A DNA stretch of 64,000 nt from positions 62,001-126,000 of the forward strand of contig JAMKCH010002919.1 in NCBI GenBank assembly GCA_023653785.1, in the 5' to 3' direction. Every line of letters begins with the position of its first letter. Position 1 is the stretch's first letter. The notes under the pieces are model-generated. The model was not told where the DNA came from, made no database searches, and saw only the letters and a program-made list of their open reading frames with translations. Source of the DNA: Ophioderma brevispina (Eukaryota; Echinodermata; Ophiuroidea; Amphilepidida; Ophiodermatidae). Made by a program: the position numbers and the translations under genes. Below, piece by piece: positions 22,136 to 33,909 of this stretch.

Positions 22136-23915
22136 AACCCTAGTGCATCTTTTTTCAGAATTTATACACCTATCAGTTGGTATATGCACTATCTGACCCC
22201 CGGGGAAGGTGCAATCCTGGGTGATAGGTGTATTATATGCACTGTCTTCTGGGTAACGATTAACCTAATCTGCCTTGTTAACCAGAGAACCGTGTAGTTC
22301 CTATATCAATATCACTTTAATATTCACCTGTTTTCCATATAAATGTTCTTCACACAGGTGGTTTTGATTTTACCCTCCTGATGACTGTAACACATCGTTT
22401 ACAGACTGCGAATGTTTTCCTATCATTGATACGGTAGTTACCCCAGAACCAACCCCACAGCTGAGATGTTTTTTCACTAGCAAGATGTTAGCGGTATCTT
22501 TAGTATTTCACCACCAGCAAAACCAACCAACCAGTATTCTGCCTTCCCATGCAAGACTGCAAGACAAAGTTATTCCGTGCTTATACATACTTAACCTGAG
22601 CATTATTATCTAGGTATGAGGAGGGCATGAACTTTTAAAATAGTGTAACAATCTATGTTCGATGGTCATGTTCATGTGATTTATGCCTGATCTGCACTTC
22701 TTTAAGTCCCCTTGTTTGAGTATTCGTCCATTTCTTAAGACCACTATTTGCCCAAAACTCTCCAATTTTAGCTTCATAGCCCAAAATTGGGCAATTACAT
22801 CTTTCTTCAGCTCCACCGTGAATTTAGTATGCCAAAATTAAATTCCAAAGACCATAAAATAGATCAAAAATTCCTTTTGAAATACACTTTTGGCAACATT
22901 TGCATTTTTCAGACCCACGTTCAGCTTTTTGTGCCATAAACCCGGTCCAGCCATCTAATTGAAATGAAAATGTTGTGATGATTTCCTGATGGGCAGAGTA
23001 ATAGATATAAACAACATCATTTTCAATCCTATCCTTTGGAAAATGTGGATATAAAGATGTTTGGTTATTTATTATTACAACTACTGTTCCAGAATTTGTT
23101 CTCTCTCACTTTACTAAGTTAAGTTTGAATGAATCTGTCCACTCTGTGTTTTTGGTGGTGTAAGTGGGTGTTATGGGTTTGACCCACCCTTCAAAATTAC
23201 CGGCCTGATAGATTTGAGGTTTATGCGGACACAGATGTACAAGTGGCATGATGCCTAGATTTACATGCCCTCCCAATACCTTTGAAGAGTGGTATGTTAG
23301 GCCACTATACATCTACATCCTGCATAAAACCTTAAATCAAAGTCGTAACTAACTTGATCACATCTTCTAGTGACAGTTGGGGGGTTTTTTATGAGCAACA
23401 AAAATTGTCAACTCTGACATTTTGAGACAACCCTGTACTAACTTTAGTGAACAATTATTCTATCTAGTAACATAATTTTCTTATAAAATAATTTCCTGAT
23501 ATTTAAAAAAATTTTCTACCTTGGACCCATGTTGGCAGAGACCCAACTCAAAATATTGGAGTTCTTACAAGATTTAATATGGTCCCATTCTCCGAATCCA
23601 AGTGTTTCAAAAAGTCGTTTTTACTGTCCGCTCACAGTCATGCACATTTTAAAGCTTGTTTTGGCCTTTAAATGCATGTTTATGAATATAAATTATACTT
23701 AGGAGTTATGTTTCAAAATGATCCGGACTAAATGTTGTAACCGGATGAGACAGTATCAAGCAATAAGGCCTACAGATGCATACTCTTTGCTTTTCGCCAT
23801 GTCGCCCAGCCCAATCCGTTCTTTAATTTAAAAGTGTCCCTGGCTCGTTAACACAAGAGCGCATATCACAGATTGCATTGGCATTTTTTATCAGCTTCTA
23901 TTATGCACTAAGTGT
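22136..23915. other. No gene recognised
   Basis: AT-rich sequence. I searched both strands for the missing C-terminal exons of the reductase gene and found none. A tract with CACCTATCAGTTGGTATATGC and its near mirror GGTGATAGGTGTATTATATG occurs at 22168-22239 and may be a small hairpin. Confidence 0.4.
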
Positions 23916-24273
23916 TTAAGTCTGACTCAGAGATTTCGAAATATTATTTTTTTTGTGTAATAAAAAAAAACTAAAGATAGCAACCCAAAATGCCCAATTC
24001 TGAAGTTGATATGAATCGGATTTTATTTTTGATGCAGTAAAACATTTATGTGTAGTATTACTCCCAGAGGATACTGTGTAATAACAAAATTTCCTCCGAT
24101 CCGGATTTTATAACAAGTTGTGATGTCGATATGAAGGAATTCTATTTAAGCTTAGCAATTTCACACAGTGATCAGAATATGGACAAGCCATTAATGTACA
24201 TACATGCAAAAAACACGATTTTTTTGGAAATTTGAGGGCGCCCTCCTCAGGAAATCTCTGAGTCGGCCTGTAA
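23916..24273. mobile_element. TTAA-flanked element, GACTCAGAGATTTC family, copy 1
   Basis: It begins TTAAGTCTGACTCAGAGATTTC and ends GAAATCTCTGAGTCGGCCTG then TAAG, so the ends are a clear inverted repeat with TTAA on the left and a decayed version on the right. Relative to the copies at 44217-44591 and 57197-57566 it is in the opposite orientation. Shared internal words are ATCCGGATTTTATAACA, ATACTGTGTAATAACAAAA and GAGGGCGCCCTCCTCAGG. It is non-coding. Confidence 0.75.
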
Positions 24274-26180
24274 GTTTAAAAACATGATAATATTGGATTA
24301 TTAAAGTTTCGGAAGAGTTCTCTGAGAGCATGTCACCAATATTGCAGACAGAGACGTCACATAATTGAATGATACAAAATTGCTAAAAATAACTGAATAC
24401 CTAGGTTTTCCAATTTGATAAATAGAGAAGATGGTCATGTTATACATGTTTTTGCATAAAAATCTGGTTTCAACGTAATCAATTTCCATTTCCAGCCCTA
24501 TTAATGGAAGAAATCCCTCCTGTTACGTTTATACCGCGACAGATACGTTAACCTCCTCCCTCCTGCTACGCGTCTTGCAATACGGCTGATACATAAGTCG
24601 AATAACAAACACCATCTTTAGTAATGAATGTAATTACCTGATAACGTATAGAGACTAAGTCCGGGAAGCACGTACTTTTCATCAAGAACAGCCCGACTAA
24701 GAAAAAGGCCCGACAGATACGTTACGACGGATACGTTACTTAAGTGTCAACGTTAGGCATATACTAAAAATCCGGATATATTTTAAGATCACCCATGCAT
24801 TGTTTCCGTGTGTCTGAAATATTAAAGGTTTACGATTTTCATCAATGATTTTCAGGATTCCTTATTGTTGATATTTCGTCATTTTGGATACCAAACTGAA
24901 CATTAACGGATAATGGCCCATATACCAAGGGGTTGAAATTGGGACCCTTCTCGGCCGACCATTCCCGTACCCCCTTTCCACTTATAACCCCCATGGGGGG
25001 ATACAATGTTATTCAACTTGTTTGGATTGTCGGCAAGTTTTGAGACCTACATAATAGAAGACAACATGAGCAAATACCAGGTCTTGCCTACATTTTAAAG
25101 GTGCAACAAGAAGATTTCACATATAGGTGTCCCTAAAAATTGAAAGTACCTGATTTTGCCTTGATGTCAAGCTTTCCACAAAATTCGACATCTGAAAGGC
25201 GCTGAGAAAAGTTTCTTTGGTACAAAAAATTGTGAAATTTCTAATTTCGTCATAGGAGAAATACAATTCAGCCTATGTTTATATTGACATATAAGCAAAT
25301 CAGAATCACCTTTCTTTTTTTTTTTTTTTTGTGTTTGTTCTCTCTTTTAAGACATTTATGTAGCCAAATACAAGGTAAGAAATCTATTGAATGTCTAATC
25401 TATATCAAAATTACTATTATATACAATTGTGGGTGGCCTCAAAATATCTCGTTGCACCTTTTTAGATGATGTTTACTAAACTCTAGCCATCTTTACCTTC
25501 TAGACACTCCTGAAGAACTTCTCCACCTACTACGCATCACATATGACACATCAGCCCCTCTAAACCACCTCCAGTCATTTTTTTCACCTCCTCACGTACC
25601 GTTTTTTTGTATCAATAGTACCAGATACCTTCCTTTTCTGCTACTAGTTGGCATTTTTCTGGGCCGCCAGCTGCCGCCCCCTATTATACCTAAAACATTG
25701 TAAACAAGTGTGCAAATTATTTCATGAAAAAAGATCACCAAATCTCTTTGGTAATTCATGGATCAAAAGCAGTCCAGGATGCCCCACAAACCTGGACATC
25801 TTTATTTTGAATGCTGCATGCACAGAAGGCTTACTCAACGCATTTGGGTTCGTAAAGTGGCATTTCGTGAATCCTAGCCATTTTGTTTTGTTATATTCCG
25901 TAGATAACAATTAGGAAAAGGTTGTTTCCCAAAATTTCAGTCGATTCTGATTGATTCTGAATTGTACGCCGCTGCCCCATAGGTCCTGTTTTAATTTCTG
26001 TCCTGTTTTCGGACAAAAATACACAATTACGAATTTCTTCTAGAGCAGATGCGAATTTGCATGTTGAAATAACAGTTAACATCTTAGCTACCTAATATCC
26101 TAATATTAAAAGCTTTATTTGTTTTGCTTGCTTATATTTACAACTGCATCACATCTACGTAAATCTGCATGAGGGCGGAC
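24274..26180. other. Presumed intron of the reductase gene, no exon recognised
   Basis: This lies just downstream (transcript sense, minus strand) of the donor at 26188. The minus strand shows no segment encoding the continuation expected of the family after NVIGAR. Open frames at 25648-25914 (plus) and 25722-25910 (minus) have no recognisable content. Confidence 0.45.
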
Positions 26181-26188
26181 ATACCTAC

Positions 26189-26267
26189 CTTGCACCAATG
26201 ACATTCTTAGCCAGGTCCACAGTTCTAAACCAACTGCACCACTGCTGCTGTTACTAACCCAGTCTCC
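26189..26267 (-). CDS. Quinone oxidoreductase-like gene, nucleotide-binding-motif exon (donor-proximal copy)
   Basis: This is the last copy of the tandem array and the only one followed by a splice donor (GGTGCAAG then GTAGGTAT). Its consensus reads ETVLVTAAAGAVGLATVDLA then KNVIGAR, which is the dinucleotide-binding segment of zinc-free medium-chain reductases (quinone oxidoreductase and quinone oxidoreductase-like 2; typical family form GETVLV-AAAGGVG). The glycines bind the pyrophosphate of NADPH. The 3' splice site is the TTTCTTTAG of this copy, preceding GGAGAC at 26267. This copy has lost two bases against the array consensus (79 instead of 81). By annotation, the exon joins the one at 30042-30149, but as read the junction is one base out of frame: the upstream exon ends CCA-G and this one begins GGAGACT, where GGGAGACT would be needed. 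Confidence 0.75.
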
Positions 26268-28866
26268 CTAAAGAAATAACAATCGATAATGACTTCTGAG
26301 TCCAGGTCCACAGTTCTAAACCAACCACCAGCTGCTGCTGTTACTAACACAGTCTCCTCCCTAGACAAAATAAACCTACAGATAATGACATTCTTAGCCA
26401 GTCCACAGTTGCCTAAACCAACTAGCACCAGCTTCTGCTGTTACTAACACAGTCTCCCTAAAGAATAAACAATACAGATATGACATTCTTGCCAGGTCCA
26501 CCGTTGCTAAACCAACAGCACCAGCTGTCTGTCGTTTACTAACCAGTCTCCCTAGAAACATAAACAATACAGATAATGACATTCTTAGCCATGTCCACAG
26601 TTGCTAAAACCAACGGCACCAGCTGCTGCTGTTTATAACATCAGTCTCCTAAAGAAATAAACAATACAATAAGACCTTCTTAGCCAGGTCCACAGGTTGT
26701 AAACCAACGGCACCAGCTGCTGCTGTTACTAACACAGTCTCCCTAAAGAAATAAACAATACAGATATACATTATAGCCAGGTCCACAGTTCTAAACCACT
26801 TCACCAGCTGCTGCTGTCACTAACACAGTCCTCCCTAACGAAATAAACAATACAGATTAATGACATTCTTATCCAGGTCCACAGTTGCTAAACCAACTGC
26901 AACCAGCTGCTGCTGTTACTAACACGTCTCCCTAGAAAAATAAACAATACAGATAATGCCCTTCTTCGCCAGTCCACAAGTTGCCGAAACCAACAGCAAC
27001 TCAGCGCTGCTGTTACTAACACAGTCTCCCTAAAAAATAAACCATACGATAATGACATTCTTAGTCCCAGGTCCACAGTTGCCTAACCAACATCACCACG
27101 CTGCTGTTACTAACACCGTCTCCCTATAAAAAATAAACAAACATATAATGACATTCTTAGCCAGGTCCATCAGTTGCTAACCAGACAGCACCAGGCTGCG
27201 GCTGTTACTAACACCGTCTCCCTAGAAAAATAAACAATACAGATAAGCATTCTTAGCCAGGTCCACAGTTGCTAAACCAACTGCACCACTGCTGCTGTTT
27301 GACTACAAAGTCTCCCTAAAAAATAAACAATACAGATAATGACATTCTTAGCCAGGTCCACAGTTGCTAAACCAACTGCACCAGCTGCTGCTGTTACTAA
27401 CACAGTCTCCCTAAAGAATAACAATACAGATAAGGACATTCTTAGCCAGGTCCACATTGCTAACCAACTGCCACCAGCTGCTGCTGTTCACTACACAGTC
27501 TCCCTAAAGAAATAAAACAATAACCGATAATGACATTCTTAGCCAGGTCGACAGTAGCTAAACCAACTGCAACCACTGCTCTGTTTACAACACGCTCCCT
27601 AAATAAATAAACAATACAGAATGACATTCTTATCCAGGTCCACCTTTGCTAAACCAACAGCACACTGCTGCTGTTACTAAACCCCGTCTCCCTAAAGTGA
27701 AATAAACAATACAGATAATGACAGCTTAGCCATGTCCACATTGCTAACCAACTGCACCACTGGCTCTGTTACGACACAGCTCCCTCAAAAATAAACAATA
27801 CGATAATTGACATTCTTAGCCAGGTCCACAGTTGCTAAACCAACAGCAACCAGCTGCTGCTGTGACTAACACAGTCCTCCCTAGAAAAATACCCCAATAC
27901 AATAATGACATTCTAGGCCAGGCCCAGTTGCTAACCACGGCACCAGCGCTGCTGGGTACTAACACCGTCTCCCTAAAGAAAAAACCATACCGATCATGAC
28001 ATTCTTAGCCAGGTCCCACGTTGCTAAACCAACTGCACCAGCTGCTGCGTCACAACACAGTCTCCCTAAAGAAATAAACAATACAGATAATGACAATTCT
28101 TAGCCAGGTCCACAGTTGCTAAACCAACTGCACCAGCTGCTGCTGGTCCACTAACGACAGTCCTCCTCTAAGAAATAAACCAATACAGATATGACATTCT
28201 TAGCCAGGTCCATCAGTTGCTAAACCAACTGCACCAGCTGCTGCTGTCACTAACACAGTCTCTTCTCCCTAAAGAAATAACATACAATAATGACATTCTT
28301 AGTCTTACCCCCAAAGGGGGTCCACAGGTGCTAACCAACGGCACCGCTGTCTGCTGCTGTCACTAACAGTCTCCCTAAAGAAATAACATACAGAGAATGA
28401 CATTCTTAGCCAGGTCCACATTGCTAAACCAACTGCACACTGCTTGCTGTTACTAACACCTCTCCCTAAAGATAAACAATACAGATAATGACATATCTTA
28501 GCCAGGTCCACAGTTGCTAAACCAACTGCACCACTGCTGCTGTTTACTACACAGTTCCCTAGAAAAATAAACCAATACAGATAATGACATTCTTAGCAGG
28601 TCCCCAGTTGCTAAACCAACTCAACAGCTGCTGCTGTTACTAACACAGTCTCCCTAGAAAATAACAATACAGAGAATGACATTCTTAGCCAGGTCCACAG
28701 TTGCTAAACCAACTGCACCAGCTGCTGCTGTCACTAACACATTCTCCCTAAAAAATAACAATACAGAATGACCTTCTTACCAGTCCACTTAGCTAAACCA
28801 ACTGCCACCATCGCTGCTGTCACTAACACAGTCTCCCTACAGAAATAAACAGACGATAATGTGAGC
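26189..28866 (-). repeat. Tandem array: about 28 copies of a 96-bp exon-plus-acceptor unit
   Basis: The unit (minus strand) consists of about 23 intron bases ending TTTATTTCTTTAG, followed by 73 exon bases from GGAGACTGTGTTAG to AAGAATGTCATT. It then runs directly into the intron part of the next unit. The unit length is 96, a multiple of three, and the consensus is open throughout: 32 codons, ETVLVTAAAGAVGLATVDLA then KNVIICIVYFFR. The first copy (28836, transcript-upstream edge) is preceded by ordinary intron (CATTATCGTCTGTTTATTTC) and the last ends in the true exon end and donor. Exon (CATTGG) and intron (CATTATC) share CATT at the join, a plausible microhomology breakpoint. Individual copies carry many one- to three-base indels. 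One copy (about 28303-28320) holds an extra CTTACCCCCAAAGGGGG-like insert. Confidence 0.85.
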
Positions 28867-28977
28867 TCTGCTCAGTTGTAGGAATTGCACAATACATTTT
28901 CACAGAGCCACTTCCATGCAGTTTAAGAGACCAAGATCAATTCTCGTCAATTCGCAATACGGTGTGCCACCAGCAGT
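28867..28977. other. Intron remnant beside the array
   Basis: Unique intron sequence directly upstream (transcript sense) of the first array copy. It shows what the ancestral intron looked like before amplification. Confidence 0.5.
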
Positions 28978-29372
28978 TAGCATAAAAAATGTTTGTTTGG
29001 GCGTACTGAGAAAAATAATCAGGGTCGGTCGGTCGGGTCAGATGTGTTTTAAAATTTTTTTTTTTTTTTAGATCTCAATGTTTTATTCTAAAATGAGTGC
29101 AAGATGCTACATTTAAAGCTTTTTTCAATGACATAGCAAAGATCTTTTAGTTTACTTGTTGTATTGCTTTGTTGTCGTTTTTTGTTATTTTTTCATCTGT
29201 CTAAATTGTTTGTTGGTAAAAAAAATTTTTTTTTTAAATTGTGGATGAAAATAATGGGTAGTCTCGCAGCATATTTTTTTTATTTTCTGCTAATGCATAA
29301 AAACTTTTGAGTCGGCAGTTTTTTTAGTGTCGGGTCGGGTTACGCCAAACAAACAATTTTTTTTTATGCCTA
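28978..29372. mobile_element. TA-flanked MITE with GCATAAAAAATGTTTGTTTGG ends
   Basis: It begins TAGCATAAAAAATGTTTGTT and ends CAAACAATTTTTTTTTATGCCTA. The ends are inverted repeats with TA outside, and the symmetry continues (GGTCGGTCGGTCGGG near the left, GTGTCGGGTCGGGTTACG near the right). The interior is very T-rich. It is inserted in the reductase intron between the array and the exon at 30042-30149. Confidence 0.7.
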
Positions 29373-30041
29373 TACCCTTGTCAGTCAAAATTTTGGATCA
29401 CAGGTCGACATCGCGTGTCCAAGTTTCATTCGATTACCACAAAGACGTGAGTTGTTTATTTGACAGCTCATCGAAAGATTTTGGTTGATCAATAGAAAGA
29501 TTTTCCTTTAATATCGTCTACAGCATTTAACCGCTCTCCGGCTGGACAATTGGTGTATATTATCACACAAAAGTCAGAGACATTTGAGACAGTTTTTGCC
29601 AAATATTTGCAGGTCTTTTGGGGAACCATCTAAAAACACACCAAAAAACAAGACTAGGGCTTGTTTGGACTCATTTCAATGCATTTTAGGCTGAATGGAT
29701 ATGCCCATGAATAATATTTTGAATGTTTTTACAACCAAAAAATCAAAAGTTGACAAAAATTAATGCTTGTGTTGAGTGCATTCGACATCCGCAGGGAGAG
29801 AAGTTAATGTGCATTTGGTATGCAATAAACCATTACATTAACAAATTAAATAATCACTAACTTTTTCCTGTTAATCTTTGTTTTGACGCGGGATATTGAG
29901 TCAACTTTTCCCTTTATCTTTTGGGAACAGATCGCCGCCCCAAGTTTTCCTGTTTATCAGTCTCAAAAGCCAATCAATCTTATAAATATTACCTTTTAAT
30001 GGAGCTTACACCATAACTTAAAGAGATACCTATGAACTCAC
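29373..30041. other. Intron of the reductase gene, nothing else recognised
   Basis: AT-rich intron between the MITE and the donor at 30041. No exon or repeat could be identified. Confidence 0.5.
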
Positions 30042-30149
30042 CTGGTTTAGTGTGTGTACGTCTACTCAGGCCTACCATGCCGTGCCATCTGATATAGGTA
30101 AGGGCCGCTCCTTCCTCATAACTCAGGACTTTGGGATATGCCATACTGC
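30042..30149 (-). CDS. Quinone oxidoreductase-like gene, exon ending THTKPG
   Basis: Acceptor ATACCTCCCTAG precedes 30149 and donor GTGAGTTC follows 30042. The 108 bases read (two bases) SMAYPKVLSYEEGAAL, then a short odd stretch, then VGLSRRTHTKPG. This is the family segment just before the nucleotide-binding motif (usual form RIP--LS-EEAAALP-SYGTA---L--R---KPGE). The odd stretch (TYIRWHGM) is explained by two compensating single-base shifts: an extra A gives CTTACC, and one base is lost near GCATGG. The neighbouring frame reads PISDGTA, which is exactly what the family has. The exon keeps its overall frame. Phase in is 1, matching the end of 30565-30631. Confidence 0.85.
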
Positions 30150-30564
30150 CTAGGGAGGTATAAATTACAATATAAAAAAGGAACTGTTTTTCTCTCAAAA
30201 TCTAGTTATTCCTTTTACTAAATAGTTTGACATTTCTGCCTGGAAAAGTTTTAGACTGTATTAAAAAAAGCTTGGACTTGTAATGGAGGGGATTTCACGA
30301 ATTGATTGAGGGAGGAAGTTTTTACTATACAAATTGGCATTACGACCACTCCCTGATTTTTGTTGACCTGGCAATAACTAAGATGCTTGTTGCGTCATCA
30401 GCAAAAGGGCACATAAGTTTTGCTTTTTTAGTGTGTGTTTGTCTGTTGTCTTGCAAAGACCACACCAAAAATGAATTTTAAACTTTTGAAAGCAACGAAA
30501 GGTCTAAAAGGGCCTAGGGAACTATCAGGTGACACTGTAGGTATTTTATACAGCAATTACAGAC
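30150..30564. other. Intron between two reductase exons
   Basis: A 415-base intron on the minus strand with a pyrimidine-rich end before the acceptor. No other feature is seen. Confidence 0.6.
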
Positions 30565-30631
30565 CCTCTTCATCAACTACACACTGTTTTCTGCAAAGCC
30601 ACCAAGGGCCATAAGACACCACACGATCACC
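30565..30631 (-). CDS. Quinone oxidoreductase-like gene, GDRVV exon
   Basis: Acceptor TTGGTTTCTCACAG precedes 30631. The exon reads GDRVVSYGP, then an out-of-frame patch, then VVDEEG, and ends in phase 1 at 30565. In the patch the neighbouring frame reads GGFAENS, which together with GDRVV...VVDE is the typical family segment (GDRVVG---GGMAEE--VDE). As in the next exon, an extra base (GGCCCTT) is cancelled by a missing one (GTGTAG), so the exon's overall frame is preserved. The donor is weak (GTCTGTAAT); an assembly error there is possible. Joining to 30042-30149 gives EEG-SMAYPKVLS without a break. Confidence 0.78.
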
Positions 30632-32837
30632 CTGTGAGAAACCAAGATACAAAACAAATTGTACAAATTTTATTCCTATATCAAACTGCACTACATTTAT
30701 GTATGTTTAGGAACGTCTTGTGGACAACCTAAGTCCAGAAATACCTTTCAACACAAATACATGAGCCTTGTGCACAAGTGAACTAAATTTGTATAATATA
30801 CAGATTTTAATGATTGTAATTGTTGTCACAAGATTTGGGTATGTCAACATATTTCATAAATCAAAATTACAACAACCCATTACAACACACAATATTTAAT
30901 ATTATACTTATTTTTGTAACAAGAATGTCCACTAATCTCCACAAGACGCGGTTGCAGTTCAACGATGATATGAATGTCCTCACAGCAAAAGACCTTCAAA
31001 AATGGCAGCAATGCAAAGTCACGCTTATAATCCTCAGGTAATATTCCATTGGAATCTTCTCAGTCCTGAAATTAACTTTTGTCCAGCAGTTCAAGACGAT
31101 GGGGCTTTCCCTCGACGGACGTAATATTCCAAAGTATATCAGTCCAAGATATCACCACGATTCTATCTGTCCACAATTGGAATCCCTATTTTGATTCAGC
31201 ACGTTCGGCTTCAAAGACGGGACAGTAGCATAATTACAGCACCTGCTCCATGGAATTACAAATATAATAAATCCTGCAACTTGTGTGGGCATCTACACAA
31301 TTATTGTAGATAAAACTAGCGATAACCATAATGTATAGCTGATGCTGCTGACGGCGAGACTAAACTCAAATCTCAAATATATACTGACGTCACCAAATTG
31401 TTCCAGTCTAAAAATTAGACATACAATCAGCATCAGGCATACCATAAACCTGAATACATCACTTTCCAGTATTATACTCTATGGGGAATCCCTGATCTTA
31501 CAATGTTTTGATCTCAGTCAAGCCATAAAAAAGCTGACTCAGTTTGCTAAGTTTTAGCATGCTTGGGGATTCCCCCACTTCCCTTGGTGCAATCTAAACA
31601 GGGGCACTTGCAAAAAACAAACTAGGGATATCCCCTTTCTCACTTTATAGTAAACAAAATGTACTTTCCCGTGAGAAATCTCTCTCAAATAAAATTGAGA
31701 AAAAATATTTTTAAAAGTTTTAATAAGAAAGGGAAGGCCAGATAACAGGAATTCAGGTTGGTTCTTAGACCTTCAATATTGAAAGAAATCAGCCCCCCCC
31801 CCTCCTGGGCAGAAGAAAAATTTTGAATTTTTAATTTAAAAATCAACGATTTGGGCCCAAAAATTGCAATAAATTTGGCAAAAATCAGCATTTGGGCCAA
31901 AAATGGTTAAAAATCTATAAATATTGATGTTTGCCCAACAAATTTCACTTTTGCCCTCTTTACATGGCCCCTCTGCTTTCCCCCAGAAAAAGAAGGTCTG
32001 GCACCACCACCTGTTGCCTCCCTTATTGGACAGTTGGTTGGTAAGTCTGGTAAACATACCTGATGAACAGTTAAATGTCAAAAAGTGTTGCAAAATCTAG
32101 TCCGCAAAATACAGGTTTTCTTGATGCCAAAATCTAAATTTCGATGAAGTCAGAAGTGGGGCTGTCAATCGGTCATCAATCTCCAATAGTGTCAATCAAT
32201 GTAATACAAGGCCATCGCATTGGAATTAAAAAACACACAAAGTCTACCACATCATTGTATATCCATAGTGGTACCAGATACACTGATCGATATGCTCACT
32301 TGCCGCATGGGCACGATGATCAGACCAGTGCTTTAGAATATTTTGATTTTAAATAGTTCATACGGTAGTGAGCAGTATGTAGCAGATCATCTTGACTGGA
32401 AGGCACACTTGTGAAATGGGAACGCATGACAAAAATGGTCCTATTATAAAATAGACAAAGAGGTGGGAGACCATACAATTTCACACATTCTCGGTGATTA
32501 AAGGTTAATAATGCACTAATATGAATAGAGGTATTTCAAACATTAACTTTTTCAATCTGGTAGTGAAACTGCATCTCGTTTGCATAATATCATGTTTCAC
32601 TATGGCAAACATGAAAGATGATCAAAGTATTTGTAGGTGTCCTAAAATCCTAAATGCAATTTTTTGTTACATCCTAAATGCAATTTTTTGTAAAAAATTT
32701 TGGAAGTCTTATTTTAATATCTGATAGTGTTTTGACTCCATCTGCTACTTCAATGACATCACCTTCACTTCTGTGACCTAGGTTGAAAACCAAACATGTC
32801 AATGCATCATAATGACATTAGAAGTGTCACAAACTTT
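30632..32837. other. Presumed large intron, no exon recognised
   Basis: The family needs a short exon between PG and GDRVV (a segment like FE-SG-V-E-G). I could not find it between 30632 and 39591 on the minus strand. A C tract at 31795-31802 and G-free AT-rich stretches are present. Open frames at 31685-32093 (minus) look like simple AT-rich coincidence. Confidence 0.45.
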
Positions 32838-33020
32838 TGGCTTTTCCAAAGGTGCCACCCTTTTCTGACACTTTCTGACAACCCCTATGAATTTGGAACC
32901 CTTAACGAAATAAACACATCAACGTGTGGATTATCCGATCAATTCCGGTAAGGTTTCCGAATTCCCATAGGTGTCAGAAAAGTATGTCAGAAAGGGTGTC
33001 CACCTTATGGAAACGGCCCA
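32838..33020. mobile_element. TGTCAGAAAA hairpin MITE, copy 2
   Basis: Left CTTTTCCAAAGGTGCCACCC with TTTTCTGACA is mirrored by TGTCAGAAAGGGTGTCCACC and TTATGGAAACGG on the right. The interior reads CCTATGAATTTGGAACCC, then TTAACGAAATAAACACATCAACG, then GTGTGGATTATCCG and CCGAATTCCCATAGG. It is the same design as 39262-39423, with about 20 percent divergence judged by eye. Confidence 0.75.
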
Positions 33021-33909
33021 TGCAATCAGAAGGACTTAGAAGTTTCACAAAATTCACCCATTTATAAATTTCATATACCTATTTGTTTGAGATCCTATGT
33101 AAGGCTGGAAGCCAAATTTTACCATTAACATATTTAGAAGAAAGTCAAACTGTTTTTTAGTTTTTACTTGTTTAAAGTACAACCCCCACACTGACCAAAG
33201 CTTTGACATATCATAATCTTGCTTTCATTTTGCTGTACAATCCTAAAAGGAATAACAAGTTGTGAATGTGAAGCTAGTCTAAGATTTGACCCCAAAATGG
33301 AATAATAGATAAAGCTAAGCAGGCCAATTTTAACATGCTATGGAAGCTATCGCAACCAGGCTTTGTTAGATAGGTATTTCTAACTGATTTTTTTAACCTG
33401 GAGAACTCATTTATTTGGTAATGAATTCCCGCTGATAATGCAGTATGAAATAAAAGTGTAACAAGCTTGCCTGATTCTGTGAACAAAAATAATGTATGGC
33501 CTACCCATACCCCTGGGACTGTATGCATGTACTGCTGAGCGTGCGAATGAAATTTGACGTTAAATAATCATGGGCGGTGCCATGAAAAATTTTAAAAACC
33601 AAACTAATTGAAGTTGCTGCAACCCTATCTTCATCAGACAGAAAACCCACCCTATCCAACTCATCGGGCCTGTATGGGTATGGGGATTCGATTAATAAAA
33701 TCTAGTTTCCCCTAGATGACCCTTTGGCCTCTAAAGGAGAACCCGAGAACAAATAATAATTCAAAACAATATACACAATATATACATACGCGTGGTTCAT
33801 AGAAAAACGGAATTATATAACTAACAATGAATAAACCATCAATCTGACCATGTGCATTGAAAAATCGCGTAGTGATAACGGTTGTGATGCGATACGAGCG
33901 GAGTTTAGT

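Noticed and set aside
26225..28511. Minus-strand open frames in the 96-bp array as separate genes
   Set aside because: They are the repeated exon unit read through its intron part. They have no independent start and are broken by indels between units.
26189..28866. CRISPR-like array
   Set aside because: Units are contiguous without variable spacers, and the host is an animal.
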